A stretch of DNA of 64,000 nt. Source: Mycobacterium sp. JS623 (GTDB taxonomy: Bacteria; Actinomycetota; Actinomycetes; Mycobacteriales; Mycobacteriaceae). Positions 8,468 to 17,125 of the stretch are shown piece by piece; position 1 is the stretch's first letter; every line of letters begins with the position of its first letter. The translations under genes were made by a program, and so were the position numbers. The stretch covers positions 3,348,001 through 3,412,000 of the forward strand of contig NC_019966.1 in assembly GCF_000328565.1 (NCBI RefSeq). Reading direction: 5' to 3'. Under the pieces are notes generated by a model, which ran no database searches, had not been told where the DNA came from, and saw only the letters and a program-made list of their open reading frames with translations.

Positions 8468-9545
8468 CGAGGTCGTCGACGACGCCGGCAAGCGAGCCGC
8501 GCCGACCAAGGGAGACCCGTTGCAGGTCGGCACCGGTGCCGCGGTTGACGAGCCGATCCATGAACCCGTGCACCGTCGCGCTGTCGCCATGGCCTCGCAG
8601 TGCCGGCTCCAGGTGATCAAGGAGCCTGGCCATCTGCACCGACGTGGGCAGCACCTCGCCGGACAGCGCATCCACGCCGCAGCCGGGCCAGCCGTCTCTG
8701 GCCGCGCGCCAATACGCGGCGCGCAGCACCTCACCGTTGGGTTGGGGACCGGGATCACCGGCGAGCGCCTTGTCCGTCGAGACCGAGACCAGCGCACGGA
8801 TCACCATCGCCAGCGCGACGGTGTCATCGATGTCGGCGACAATGTCCATCGAACGGACTTCCAGTGTCGGCAGTTTGGGGTTTGGCCGGATGTCCCAGAA
8901 CGGTGTTGCCGCATTCAGCATCGCGCCCGAGTCGGCGATCGCCACCGCGAGTTCCTCGTGGTGTCGCAGGGATTCGGCGTACGGTGGCGGCCCGAGACAC
9001 GGAAACCGGCTGCGGATCACAGCGCGCCAGTCGGCATAGCCGGTGTCATTGCCTTGGTGGAAGGGTGAATTCGCGCTCACCGCGATCAGGAGCGGCAACC
9101 AGGGCCGTAAATGATTGCTGACGCGCACGGCAAGCTCGCGGTCCGGTAGGTACACATGGACGTGCGTCGAACAGACCATGAAGTCGTCGAGCATCGCACG
9201 GTATTGCGCCGCGCCGGCGCGATACCGCGGGTGGTCGGCGACGGGGGAGAGTCCGGCTGCGACGACGGGCGTGCCAGATGCGCACAGCCGCAAGCCTTCT
9301 GCGACTGCGGACGCCGCTACGGCGCTGCGCAGCCGAGCGAGTTCGTCTCTCAGCTGACCGGCATCGGCGCACGGTGAGGTCCTGACCTCGATCTGGTTTC
9401 TGGTGAATTCTCCGCACACCTGATCGCCCAGATCCGCTTCGGCTGCCGCGACGACAGCGGCCGCCGCCGGCTGCGGGCGACCGCTGTCGGGATCGACGAG
9501 CAGGAACTCCTCCTCGACTCCGACAGTCGGAACGTCTCCAGTCAT
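8445..9545 (-). CDS. YbdK-type carboxylate-amine ligase (glutamate-cysteine ligase family 2)
   Basis: 366 residues from ATG 9545. The start MTGDVPTVGVEEEFLLVD carries the GVEEE signature of the GCS2 family, followed by TCSTHVHV-like residues (MVCSTHVHVYLP) and the LEVRSMD metal/ATP region. Family enzymes ligate glutamate or related acids to amines with ATP; YbdK has weak glutamate-cysteine ligase activity (family knowledge). The ATG overlaps the TGA of the macro-domain gene (ATGA), so the two are probably translationally coupled. It is distinct from the ergothioneine enzyme EgtA by its short, YbdK-like layout. The 3' end converges on the dioxygenase. Confidence 0.87.
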   Translation of the reverse strand: MTGDVPTVGVEEEFLLVDPDSGRPQPAAAAVVAAAEADLGDQVCGEFTRNQIEVRTSPCADAGQLRDELARLRSAVAASAVAEGLRLCASGTPVVAAGLSPVADHPRYRAGAAQYRAMLDDFMVCSTHVHVYLPDRELAVRVSNHLRPWLPLLIAVSANSPFHQGNDTGYADWRAVIRSRFPCLGPPPYAESLRHHEELAVAIADSGAMLNAATPFWDIRPNPKLPTLEVRSMDIVADIDDTVALAMVIRALVSVSTDKALAGDPGPQPNGEVLRAAYWRAARDGWPGCGVDALSGEVLPTSVQMARLLDHLEPALRGHGDSATVHGFMDRLVNRGTGADLQRVSLGRRGSLAGVVDDLVSLTVRT

Positions 9546-10036
9546 TGTTCTGTCTCCGCGCGGAAGGCGTGCTCCGCCTCGTCGCCGTGGACAGCGAACA
9601 CCACCCTGTCGAGAGAACGGGGGTGGTATCCACGAACGGCGTCGACCATCAGCCGCGCGGCCTCTGCAACGGGGAAGCCACCGACGCCCGTGCCGAACGC
9701 CACGAGAGCGAGCGACCGGCATTCGAGGTCATCCGCCTTCACCAACGTCGAACGCGTCGCCTTGACGATGATCTCCGCCGATGTCGGGCCGCCGAGTTCC
9801 ATCGTCGCGGCGTGGATGACGTAGTGCGCCGCCATGTCACCGGCCGTGGTCTCGACAGCATCGCCGAGACCGATCGGGGCCTTCTCGGTGGACTCGCGCT
9901 GTACCGCAGGTCCGCCCGCGCGCGAGATCGCGGCCGCGACCCCGCCGCCGTGCTTGAGCTGCGTGTTGGCCGCGTTGGCTATCGCGTCGACCTCGAGGCG
10001 GGTCACGTCGGCCTGCTGAACTTCCAGCGAGATCAT
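9542..10036 (-). CDS. Macro-domain (ADP-ribose-binding/hydrolase) protein
   Basis: 164 residues that are essentially a single macro domain. ADVTRLEVDAIANAANTQLKHGGGVA is condensed here to its key elements: D9-V-T, then NAAN followed by GGGVA, the ADP-ribose distal-ribose loop. GTGVGGFP is the phosphate loop and AVHG a C-terminal strand. Such proteins bind or hydrolyse ADP-ribose, O-acetyl-ADP-ribose or ADP-ribosylated protein/DNA ends. It is the upstream gene of a two-gene unit with the carboxylate-amine ligase (4-base overlap). It diverges from a small + strand gene 18 bp away. Confidence 0.9.
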   Translation of the reverse strand: MISLEVQQADVTRLEVDAIANAANTQLKHGGGVAAAISRAGGPAVQRESTEKAPIGLGDAVETTAGDMAAHYVIHAATMELGGPTSAEIIVKATRSTLVKADDLECRSLALVAFGTGVGGFPVAEAARLMVDAVRGYHPRSLDRVVFAVHGDEAEHAFRAETEQ

Positions 10037-10054
10037 CGCTGTATCGTCTCACCG

Positions 10055-10279
10055 ATGACTACAACCGACGAGCGGCAGACGCTAGCTGAGCTCGCCGATC
10101 TCGGCGGCTGGGAACGCCGGGATGTCGATCGCACCGACTACTACGCCAAGGGCATCGTCCGGGTTCAGGTGCTGTGGCACGGCACCGAAGCGATCAGCGG
10201 CGGCTCGCTGTACCACGACGACATCCTCACCGCGTACTCGCGCGATCTGGCCACCGTCAGGAGCTGGATCAAACGCTGA
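10055..10279 (+). CDS. Conserved hypothetical protein, 74 residues
   Basis: ATG 10055 to 10279. It encodes an acidic-to-neutral small protein rich in Trp and Tyr (GGWERRD, RTDYYAKG, VQVLWHGTEAISGG, SLYHDDILTAYSRDLATVRSWIKR). The sequence has clear two-strand/two-helix character and the codon use of its neighbours. I do not recognise a characterised family; similar small proteins occur in mycobacteria. It abuts the ACT-domain gene tail to tail with no gap. The only room for a promoter is the 18-bp gap to the macro gene, which implies a very short or leaderless transcript. Confidence 0.65.
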   Translation: MTTTDERQTLAELADLGGWERRDVDRTDYYAKGIVRVQVLWHGTEAISGGSLYHDDILTAYSRDLATVRSWIKR

Positions 10280-10654
10280 TCAGCTGAGCGCGGCCTTCGC
10301 CTCCGCGAGGTTGTCGGCCGCCAGCACCAGTCGGGTGTTCGTCGCCAGGTACGCCGTGGTCAGGTTGACCTTGGCATCGCCGAGTTTGCGCGCCACCTCA
10401 CCGAGCGCGCCGGGCCGATCCTCCACATCAAGCACGATAACTTCCTGCTCGGCGGCAATTTTGATGCCGGCATCAGCCAGCGCCTCGAACGCGGATGTCG
10501 CATCGGCCACTAAAATGTGCACCTCGGCCTGCCCACCGCCGGTGGTCAGCGCGCATAGGCCTCCGATGTTGGTCCCGGCCTTGCCGAGCACGTCGCCGAC
10601 TCTGGCCAATTCGCCAGGCTGATCATCGAGGTAGAGCGTCAAATCGGTCGCCAT
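10280..10654 (-). CDS. Tandem ACT-domain protein
   Basis: 124 residues made of two ACT modules: DLTLYLDDQPGELARVGDVLGKAGTN-type strand-helix at residues 4-30, and EVIVLDVEDRPGALGEVARKLGDAKV-type at about 70-95. The D-x-PG-(E/A)-L signature marks each ligand loop. There is no catalytic domain. Free-standing ACT pairs bind amino acids and regulate or sense; no partner is evident nearby. The start ATG 10654 has a purine-rich GGAGCG just upstream. Confidence 0.85.
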   Translation of the reverse strand: MATDLTLYLDDQPGELARVGDVLGKAGTNIGGLCALTTGGGQAEVHILVADATSAFEALADAGIKIAAEQEVIVLDVEDRPGALGEVARKLGDAKVNLTTAYLATNTRLVLAADNLAEAKAALS

Positions 10655-10728
10655 GATGAGCGCTCCTTCCGTGCAATCCCAACGGTATCGGCTAGGCGCG
10701 AAATTCGGATGCGCTCGGACGACGGTTT

Positions 10729-11958
10729 ATGGCACCGTCGAATTCTGTGCTCGCTTCCGACACCTCGACATCCGTGGAAATCCGTTCCGCCACCGACGCC
10801 GACTGGCCGGCGATCTCGTTGTTGGATGCCACCAGTTTCGGCAGATTCGGGCATCCCGAGTCCTTGACGGCATGGCGGTCGCTGATGCCGCCCGAGGGCA
10901 CCGTCCTTGCATGCGATGGCGGCGACATCGTCGGCATGGCGCACTACCTCGATATGCAACTGACCGTGCCCGGCGGCGCGGTCCTGCCGATGGCGGGCAT
11001 CACGATCGTCGGTGTCGCGCCGACCCACCGCCGCCGCGGCATCCTGCGCGCGATGTACACCGAGCTGCACAACCGCATTGCCGACGCGCACTATCCCGTC
11101 GCGGGCCTGACCGCCAGCGAGGGCGGGATCTACGGCCGCTTCGGATACGGGCCCGCAACCATCGAGCAGGAGTTCACTGTTGACCGGCGCTTCGCCCGTT
11201 TCCGTGACGACGCTCCCGATCCCGGCGGTGTCCGGTTGATCAAGCCCGCCGACCGCCGCGACGAACTCGAACGGGTCTACGAGCAGTGGCGCCAGCGCAC
11301 ACCGGGCGGCCTCGTCCGCCCTGCCGCGCTGTGGGATGAGCTGCTGGCCGATCGCGAGTCGGACCGCCGCGGCGGCTCCGAGTGGTACGCGCTCCTGCAC
11401 CCGGACGGCTACGTGTTGTATCGGGTGTTCGGCGATCACCCGATGTTCGTGCGGGTCGGCGAAATCATCGCGGCGACGCCCGACGCCCGAATCGCCTTGT
11501 GCCGTGCGCTTTTCGGGCTCGACCTGATGGAAACGGTCCACGTCGGTACGCACGTCGGCGACCCGTTGCCGTACCAGTTGACGGATCATCGGGTTGCCCG
11601 TCTGACCCACCAGGAAGACGACTTGTGGCTGCGGATCATGGACATCCCCACGACTCTCGAAGCGCGCGCCTATGAAGCGGATGTCTCCACAGTGATCGAG
11701 GTGTCCGATGGATTCCGCAGTGACGGCGGCCGATTCGCACTCGAGGTCAACGACGGCCGCGCCCGCTGCACACCCACGAGCGCGGAGCCCGACATTCGGA
11801 TGGACCTCGACGTCCTCGGCAGCCTGTACCTGGGCGTACATAAGGCATCGTCGTTTGCCGCCGCCAACCGGTTACACACGAATGAAGTCAGCCTCATCAA
11901 GGGACTGGACGCAGCGTTTATGACCGACGGGCCAGCGGTCCTTGGTTACGGTTTCTGA
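10729..11958 (+). CDS. eis: Eis: multi-site GNAT N-acetyltransferase (enhanced intracellular survival)
   Basis: 409 residues, the normal Eis length, with three parts: N-terminal GNAT, central GNAT-like and C-terminal sterol-carrier-like. The acetyl-CoA loop is [31 protein letters not shown] follows, matching the Eis substrate-channel segment, and the chain ends in the catalytic C-terminal carboxylate Phe (GYGF). Eis acetylates amines on aminoglycosides, capreomycin and protein lysines (established for mycobacterial Eis). The gene stands alone between the ACT gene and a convergent hydrolase. Confidence 0.92.
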   Translation: MAPSNSVLASDTSTSVEIRSATDADWPAISLLDATSFGRFGHPESLTAWRSLMPPEGTVLACDGGDIVGMAHYLDMQLTVPGGAVLPMAGITIVGVAPTHRRRGILRAMYTELHNRIADAHYPVAGLTASEGGIYGRFGYGPATIEQEFTVDRRFARFRDDAPDPGGVRLIKPADRRDELERVYEQWRQRTPGGLVRPAALWDELLADRESDRRGGSEWYALLHPDGYVLYRVFGDHPMFVRVGEIIAATPDARIALCRALFGLDLMETVHVGTHVGDPLPYQLTDHRVARLTHQEDDLWLRIMDIPTTLEARAYEADVSTVIEVSDGFRSDGGRFALEVNDGRARCTPTSAEPDIRMDLDVLGSLYLGVHKASSFAAANRLHTNEVSLIKGLDAAFMTDGPAVLGYGF

Positions 11959-11963
11959 GCCGC

Positions 11964-12878
11964 TCACCTTTGGTCGATGTGGTCCCACAGCGCGAGCATC
12001 GAGCCAAGGATTTCCTCGGCCCGACCTAGACCGGCCAGGTGGCTTTCGCCGGGCAGGTGGGTCAACTGCGCGTCGGGCAGCCGGGACACCACGTGCTGGC
12101 CATGCTCGAATGGGACGATGTGGTCGCGGTCGCCGTGCCACCACCGCACCGGCACTTTGATCTCGTCGAGCCGGAAACCCCAGTCGCGTGAGAACACCAC
12201 GACGTCGGCGAATGGCGCGGCGAGTTGCTTGCGGCTGCCGTTGAGCAGGTCGTCGAGGAACATCGCCTTGAACTCGGGGCGGACCAGGAGCCTGCGGTCG
12301 GCCTCCGGCGAAATCCTGGCGTAGGCATATAGCGCCGGCTCACCGATGGGCCGGATGAGCTTGATCAGTTGGCTGGCGATCAACCGCAGCGGCGCACCCG
12401 CGATTTGGATCACCGGCGCCACCGCCGAGATCAGTGTCGACACGCCACCACCGATCCCGTCCGCGCCCCGAACCGGCGCCACACCGCCCAGCACGCCTGC
12501 GGCCACCACCCGGTCGGGCATCGCCGCCGCGCACGCCAAGGTGTAGGGGCCGCCGCCGGAGAGCCCGATCACTTCGAACCTGCCGATGCCCAATGTGTCG
12601 GCGATGGTGCGTAAGTCCTCGGCGAACGCGAACACTGTGTCGTACTGATACGGCGTGGACGAACCGATGCCAGGGCGGTCGACCCCGATCAGCCTGATCT
12701 GTCGTTGCTCGGCGTAGACGCGGGCCTCCACCGGGATCTGCCTGCGGGCGCCCGGGGTGCCGTGCAGCCAGAACACCGCGCGGCCCTGCGGGTCGCCGAA
12801 CTCGGCGAACCCGATCTGACGGTCATCGCCGACGGCGATGGTGCCTTCCAGCTTCGGACGGGCGATTGCGACAGCCAT
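11964..12878 (-). CDS. Alpha/beta-hydrolase
   Basis: 304 residues. The oxyanion region is FWLHGTPGARR, the nucleophile elbow GLSGGG has Ser107, the acid is in WWHGDRDHIVP, and the catalytic His is in PGESHLAG. A cap of about 80 residues sits between core halves and includes a hydrophobic helix (VSTLISAVAPVIQI). General ester, lactone or epoxide hydrolase chemistry is expected; the substrate is unknown. Convergent with eis (5-bp gap) and downstream of the 283-residue hypothetical gene. Confidence 0.87.
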   Translation of the reverse strand: MAVAIARPKLEGTIAVGDDRQIGFAEFGDPQGRAVFWLHGTPGARRQIPVEARVYAEQRQIRLIGVDRPGIGSSTPYQYDTVFAFAEDLRTIADTLGIGRFEVIGLSGGGPYTLACAAAMPDRVVAAGVLGGVAPVRGADGIGGGVSTLISAVAPVIQIAGAPLRLIASQLIKLIRPIGEPALYAYARISPEADRRLLVRPEFKAMFLDDLLNGSRKQLAAPFADVVVFSRDWGFRLDEIKVPVRWWHGDRDHIVPFEHGQHVVSRLPDAQLTHLPGESHLAGLGRAEEILGSMLALWDHIDQR

Positions 12879-12890
12879 GCCGAAAGTGTC

Positions 12891-13742
12891 TCACTGCGCC
12901 GATCGGAGCAAATACGACCCCACCGTCGTGACGCGGTCTCCGTTGCCCTCGTCGTACATCACTGTGCGCACGGCAACCGTTCCGTCGACTCCGCGCATCG
13001 GTTCGGTTTCGACTCGGAATGGCCCCGTCTTACCGCGCGCCATGAACATCACGTGCGACGACAAGCCCTGGATGCGATCGGTGCCCGCGACGGCGGCCGC
13101 GGCATCGACGGCAGCGGTTTCGAGGATGACGAACTGCGGGCCGATGTGCAGTGCGGCATCGGGCGAAGCCACCTCGACGGCGAGTTCGGGCAGCGCCCAT
13201 CGGCCGTCGGGGCGGCGATGCCCTCCGAAGACCTGCCATAGCGGCGGCAGGTCGGGGGAGTCGACCACGTCGAGCGGATTGGTCTCCATCTTCTCGAGGC
13301 CGTCGGGCGGCGTGCCGATGCTGATGCCCTGGCCCTGGGTCAGCGCCAGCACGCGGTCGGGTCGGTCGGCGTCGACGATCTTCGTCCTGCTGTAGCCCAT
13401 CTGCCGGCCGCGCTTGAGGTCCTCCGACACCATCTCGATGCGGCGCACGTCGACGCCGGGATCCAGGATCTGGCAAGAATGGACGACGGGGTTCGGCACG
13501 GCTTCGAGGTCGGACATGTGGCCGCCCTCGGGCGACGCGATGCCCAGCACGGCAAGCAGCAGTCCGCCCGCGCCGCTGCGCATATCGCGGCGGATGGTCA
13601 CGGTGTTGTCTTCCGGGCCGAGATCCATCGACGCGTGGCTGCGGCCGATGTAGCGGTAGCTCAGCAACCCACCCCATCGCCGACGCAGTTCGTCGGCGTA
13701 TGCCTCGGGCGAATCGGTCAGCTCTCGGATGTCGCGCACCAT
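12891..13742 (-). CDS. Conserved mycobacterial protein of unknown function, possibly double-hotdog
   Basis: 283 residues from ATG 13742. I see two halves with beta-rich character: RDMRSGAGGLLLAVLGIA near residue 55, and LSSHVMFMARGKTGPFRVETEPMRG near the C-terminus. The Met-rich strand followed by EVxPxR-like residues resembles the second half of double-hotdog acyl-CoA-thioesterase-like proteins, but no catalytic motif is firm. There are no membrane segments or signal. It lies in a minus-strand run with the amidase upstream (9-bp gap) and the hydrolase downstream (12-bp gap), suggesting one operon. The function is unassigned. Confidence 0.7.
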   Translation of the reverse strand: MVRDIRELTDSPEAYADELRRRWGGLLSYRYIGRSHASMDLGPEDNTVTIRRDMRSGAGGLLLAVLGIASPEGGHMSDLEAVPNPVVHSCQILDPGVDVRRIEMVSEDLKRGRQMGYSRTKIVDADRPDRVLALTQGQGISIGTPPDGLEKMETNPLDVVDSPDLPPLWQVFGGHRRPDGRWALPELAVEVASPDAALHIGPQFVILETAAVDAAAAVAGTDRIQGLSSHVMFMARGKTGPFRVETEPMRGVDGTVAVRTVMYDEGNGDRVTTVGSYLLRSAQ

Positions 13743-13751
13743 GCAGCGACA

Positions 13752-15179
13752 TTACATACGTGGCCGCCGTTGTAACCATGGCATCGCGGTTTCCAGCTGG
13801 GCGGCGAGCTGAAGCAGGATCGTCTCGTCGGGGGCCATCAGCTGCACCCCGATCGGCAAGCCGTCCGAGGTGGCCCCGAGCGGTAGCGAGATCGCCGCCC
13901 AGCCAGTCACATTCGCCAACGACGTCCAGCCGGTGGTGGCGAACTCGACGTCGAAGAACGCCCGCGTGGTGCCACGCGGCTGATCCAGCAGCGCGTAGGG
14001 CGGCGGCGATGTCAGCAGCGTGGGCACGAGCAGCACGTCGTGACCACTCATCCCGGCGGCGAAGCGACGCGTCTGCGCGTGCACCGCACCGATGGCGTCG
14101 GCGTACGCGAGGCCCGTCGTCGTGAAGCCCTCGCGGACCATCACCCAGGTGCTTGCCTCGAACTCGTCCTCATGCGGTTCGCGTCCGAGGTGTGCGGTCG
14201 CCAGCGCGTGCAGTTGGACATTGCTGACGTTGTGCAGCACGGCGATCGCTTCGGCGACGACGTCGGCGTCGACGGCGGGCGCGCCCGGCTCGACGATGTG
14301 CCCGAGCCCCTCGAGCACCGCGCCTGCGCGCTCGACGGCGTCGACGACGTCGGGGTCGGTAACGGGCCCGGGAAAGGGCGACGATGTCGCGATCACGATG
14401 CGCGTGGCTGCGGGCTGCTGCGTGATCGCTTGCAGGAACGGCACTTTCGGGGCGGGAGCGTTGTACGGGTCGCCGGGCGCCGAACCCGCGACGGCGTCGA
14501 GCAGCGCAGCGCTGTCGCGCACGGTGCGGGTCAGCGCGTGCTCGTTGACCAATCCCTCCAGCCCGTGGCCGGCGCCAGGTGCGAAGGAAGTACGACCGCG
14601 GCGCGGCTTGAGACCGACGAGCCCACAACACGATGCCGGCACGCGGATCGACCCGGTGCCGTCACCGCCCGAGGCCGCGGGGACCACCCCTGCCGCCACC
14701 GCAGCAGCCGACCCACCACTCGAGCCGCCGGGCGTGATCGACGGCGACCACGGGTTCACCGTGCGACCGAACAGCGAAGGCTCGGTCGTGCAGTGGTTGC
14801 CCCATTCGGGGGTGTTGGTCTTGCCGAACACGACGAGTCCGGCCGCGAGGTACCGATCGACGATCCACGCCGACTCAGCCGCCACGTGGGTGCGCAGTGC
14901 GCGTGAGCCCATCGCCTCGGGCGCGCCGGCTAGCGACGCGCCAAGATCCTTGAGCAGGAAAGGAACTCCCGCGAGTGGGCCAGACGCAGTCAAAGTCGCT
15001 GCCTGCTCACGGCCGCGATCCAACAGGTCCGTGATGACGGCGTTCAGAAAGCGGGTGGCCTCGAGGCGCACGATCGCCGCCTCGAGCAATTCCGTGGCGG
15101 TGACTTCACCCGAGGCGACCAACTCGGCCTGGCCTATGGCGTCAACCTCGGCGAGTGCGAAAGCATCGGTGGTGTTCAT
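13752..15179 (-). CDS. Amidase-signature family amidase
   Basis: 475 residues, the usual length. The catalytic triad of the AS family is visible: Lys77 (LLKDLG), the cis-Ser in GGSSGGS (151-157) and the nucleophile Ser177 in [13 protein letters not shown]. The invariant [11 protein letters not shown] follows. The enzyme hydrolyses a carboxamide; mycobacteria carry several paralogues (AmiA-D type) of uncertain substrate. It is the first gene of the minus-strand run 15179-11964 and is divergent from the DUF1905 gene. Confidence 0.9.
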   Translation of the reverse strand: MNTTDAFALAEVDAIGQAELVASGEVTATELLEAAIVRLEATRFLNAVITDLLDRGREQAATLTASGPLAGVPFLLKDLGASLAGAPEAMGSRALRTHVAAESAWIVDRYLAAGLVVFGKTNTPEWGNHCTTEPSLFGRTVNPWSPSITPGGSSGGSAAAVAAGVVPAASGGDGTGSIRVPASCCGLVGLKPRRGRTSFAPGAGHGLEGLVNEHALTRTVRDSAALLDAVAGSAPGDPYNAPAPKVPFLQAITQQPAATRIVIATSSPFPGPVTDPDVVDAVERAGAVLEGLGHIVEPGAPAVDADVVAEAIAVLHNVSNVQLHALATAHLGREPHEDEFEASTWVMVREGFTTTGLAYADAIGAVHAQTRRFAAGMSGHDVLLVPTLLTSPPPYALLDQPRGTTRAFFDVEFATTGWTSLANVTGWAAISLPLGATSDGLPIGVQLMAPDETILLQLAAQLETAMPWLQRRPRM

Positions 15180-15286
15180 TGGGACGGATCATTCAACGCC
15201 ATGAATTGCACGGCAACTCGAGGCAGCCGATGTCTTTTCGGGCCCGGTCGAGTCGTTATGGGTACACAGACGCGAAAGGACGACTC

Positions 15287-15565
15287 ATGAAGCAATCACT
15301 GGACAGGCAGTTCACCGCAAAACTGCTCAAGAGCGAGAACAAGGGCGGCTGGACCTACGTGGTCATGCCGGATTCTGCCGCCTTCTTCGGCACCCGCGGC
15401 CTGGTCAAGGTTCGTGGCACCGTCGACGGACAGCCGTTCGCCAGCTCGTTCATGGCGCTCGGCGACGGCACCCACAAACTGCCGGTGAAGACCGACCTGC
15501 GTCAGCGCATCGGCAAGCAACCGGGCGACGAGGTGACCGTGCACCTCTGCGAACGCATCCGCTGA
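15287..15565 (+). CDS. DUF1905 domain protein
   Basis: 92 residues from ATG 15287, preceded at a good distance by GAAAGGA. The single domain has the DUF1905 pattern: [61 protein letters not shown]. This is a small beta-barrel-like family with no established enzymatic role, often found near YdeI-like proteins. An in-frame upstream extension to 15155 lacks a ribosome site and looks spurious. Confidence 0.82.
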   Translation: MKQSLDRQFTAKLLKSENKGGWTYVVMPDSAAFFGTRGLVKVRGTVDGQPFASSFMALGDGTHKLPVKTDLRQRIGKQPGDEVTVHLCERIR

Positions 15566-15593
15566 GTGATACTGCCGTTCGCGGACCCGGCCG

Positions 15594-16049
15594 TTGGCTT
15601 CGCCGTACATCGAACGGGTGTGGCGGGACCGCAGCGACGGTGGCGGCCTGTTCGTATCCGTCGCTGCGGGCCACCTCGAACTCGTCGTCACGCGGCTCGC
15701 AGACTTCACCATGGTCACGGCGCGCGGGCCCGAGACGAGGGCGACGACCATCGACTGCCCACCCCGTGGCGAGTGGGAGGCGATCCGATTCCGGCTCGGG
15801 GTGCACATGCCGTCGCTGTCGACCGGCGTGCTACTCGATCACCGCGCCATGAATCTGCCGGTGTCGGATGACGGGTCATTCGAGCTGCACGGTTTTCGGT
15901 GGCCGCTGCCGGACGTCGAGAACGCGGAACGCTATGTGCACAAGCTCGTTCGGCGCGGGGTGCTCAGACGGGACCCGGTGGTGGAGACCGCGATCCGCGG
16001 CGATGCACAACCGTTGACGAATCGTTCGGTGCTTAGGTCGTTGCGATGA
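15594..16049 (+). pseudogene. Truncated AraC-family regulator lacking its HTH domain
   Basis: The 151 residues from TTG 15594 match the N-terminal domain of AraC-type regulators that begin SPYIERVWR. They carry WELVVTRL-like and GPETRATT segments, FRLGVHMP, and NAERYVHKLVRRGVL, and reach the start of the DNA-binding domain (PLTNRSV). There the sequence jumps to LRSLR and a stop. In intact relatives about 60-70 HTH residues separate RSV from TRSLR. The next bases are the interior of a VOC gene. The simplest reading is a deletion that removed the HTH region and the neighbour's N-terminus. The product, if made, could not bind DNA. Confidence 0.7.
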
Positions 16050-16388
16050 GGCCCTCGAGTTCTATCGCGGCGCCATCGGTGCTGAGGCCCTTCACCGGTG
16101 TTCGCCCGCTTCGAAGACAGGGTCGGTCATGTCGAGCTGCGCATCGGCGACACGGCCGTGTTGGCCTCTGACGGACAGGGTGACGGTCAGCCGGAATTCA
16201 GTGGATTTTCGTTGTCTCTCAGCGCATCCGATGACGCAGAGGCCGAGCGCCTGTTCGCAGCGCTGGCCGATGGGGGCACCGTGCAGGTGCCGATGGCAGC
16301 AACGCCGTTTGCGTCGCGCCTTGGCCTCGTCGCCGACAAGTTCGGCGTGCCGTGCCTGGTCGTCTCACAGAATGGGGCGGCGGGGTGA
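16036..16388 (+). pseudogene. Broken PhnB-like VOC/glyoxalase-family gene
   Basis: One frame from about 16036 encodes GRCDEALEFYRGAIGAEAL, the start of a PhnB-type VOC domain. The rest of the domain is in another frame: GHVELRIGDTAVLASDG (16125 on), then LFAALADGGTVQVPM and FGVPCLVV, ending at 16388. The first ~10 residues and about 15-20 residues between the two pieces are missing, and the frame changes near 16085-16100. No single start can give an intact domain. It directly follows the truncated AraC gene. Confidence 0.7.
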
Positions 16389-16607
16389 CCTTCCCATTTC
16401 GTAACCCGCGGGGAACGACATCTCGATGACCCGAAGCTGGTCATTGGCCTTTGATTCCAGTTCCAGGACGACGCAGCCGCCGCCGAGGACCTTGGACTCC
16501 AGAACGATGTAATGCTGACCGCCACCGTTGACGTCGGTGACGTGTTCCCCCGAGCGCAGTGCCTCGACAGGCACCAGCTCAGGGGCCTTTAAATGGTGTG
16601 GTTCCAC
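16365..16607 (-). CDS. Small conserved hypothetical protein, 80 residues
   Basis: From GTG 16607 (VEPHHLKAPELVPVE). The protein has a compact beta character: EHVTDVNGGGQHYIVLESKVLGGGCVVLELESK and RVIEMSFPAGYEMGR, cited here only as landmarks. No known domain is evident. An upstream extension of the frame is Arg/Gly-rich noise. It sits 57 bp downstream of the DUF4190-like membrane-protein gene and overlaps the dead VOC gene by 24 bp tail to tail. The codon pattern supports coding, but the function is unknown. Confidence 0.55.
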   Translation of the reverse strand: MEPHHLKAPELVPVEALRSGEHVTDVNGGGQHYIVLESKVLGGGCVVLELESKANDQLRVIEMSFPAGYEMGRSPRRPIL

Positions 16608-16663
16608 GCTGGCAACGGTAGGCGACGACGCCCAGCCGGCGGGCTGATTTGGCCCGACACGCC

Positions 16664-17029
16664 CTATCCGACCGCCATGGCGTAACCGACGCCTCCCAGC
16701 CCGACGGCCACTCCGCAGAACACCAACGTGCCAACCGCAAACGGCCATGCCGGCTTGCGCCGATAAAGCTGAATCACCGTCAGCACCAGGCCGACGGTCC
16801 CGAGCGCGACCGCGGCGAGCAGCGCTGTCCCGACGGCGGTGGCGGCGCCCTCGGCGCTACAGGTTTCCGGCGGGCAGTAATCCAGAAAGGCGAGCGAGAA
16901 CAGCCCCATGACCGCGGCGACCATCCCGAAAGCCATGGTGAGGATCAGCGCGCCAATCGATACCCACAAGTCGGTGGTCGCGATGGGCGGTTTCCGCTGC
17001 GGTGGCGGCGGATAGCTGGGGTTCGCCAT
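16664..17029 (-). CDS. DUF4190-like small membrane protein
   Basis: 121 residues. A Pro-rich cytoplasmic N-terminus (SYPPPPQRKPP) is followed by three hydrophobic segments at about residues 23-50, 66-88 and 95-118. A Cys pair lies in the first extracellular loop (DYCPPETCSAEG), which may form a disulphide. This is the layout of the small actinobacterial Pro-N-terminal DUF4190-type membrane proteins of unknown role. It is divergent from the acyl-CoA ligase gene, with about 96 bp between starts. Confidence 0.75.
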   Translation of the reverse strand: MANPSYPPPPQRKPPIATTDLWVSIGALILTMAFGMVAAVMGLFSLAFLDYCPPETCSAEGAATAVGTALLAAVALGTVGLVLTVIQLYRRKPAWPFAVGTLVFCGVAVGLGGVGYAMAVG

Positions 17030-17125
17030 GCCAGGCGATGTTAGTGGTTATTGCCTGTTTCGCCGTTTCTCGCCGATTGCAGTGTCGGATCAACCATCAT
17101 GGCGCAATCGACTGTGGGGGCGGAT

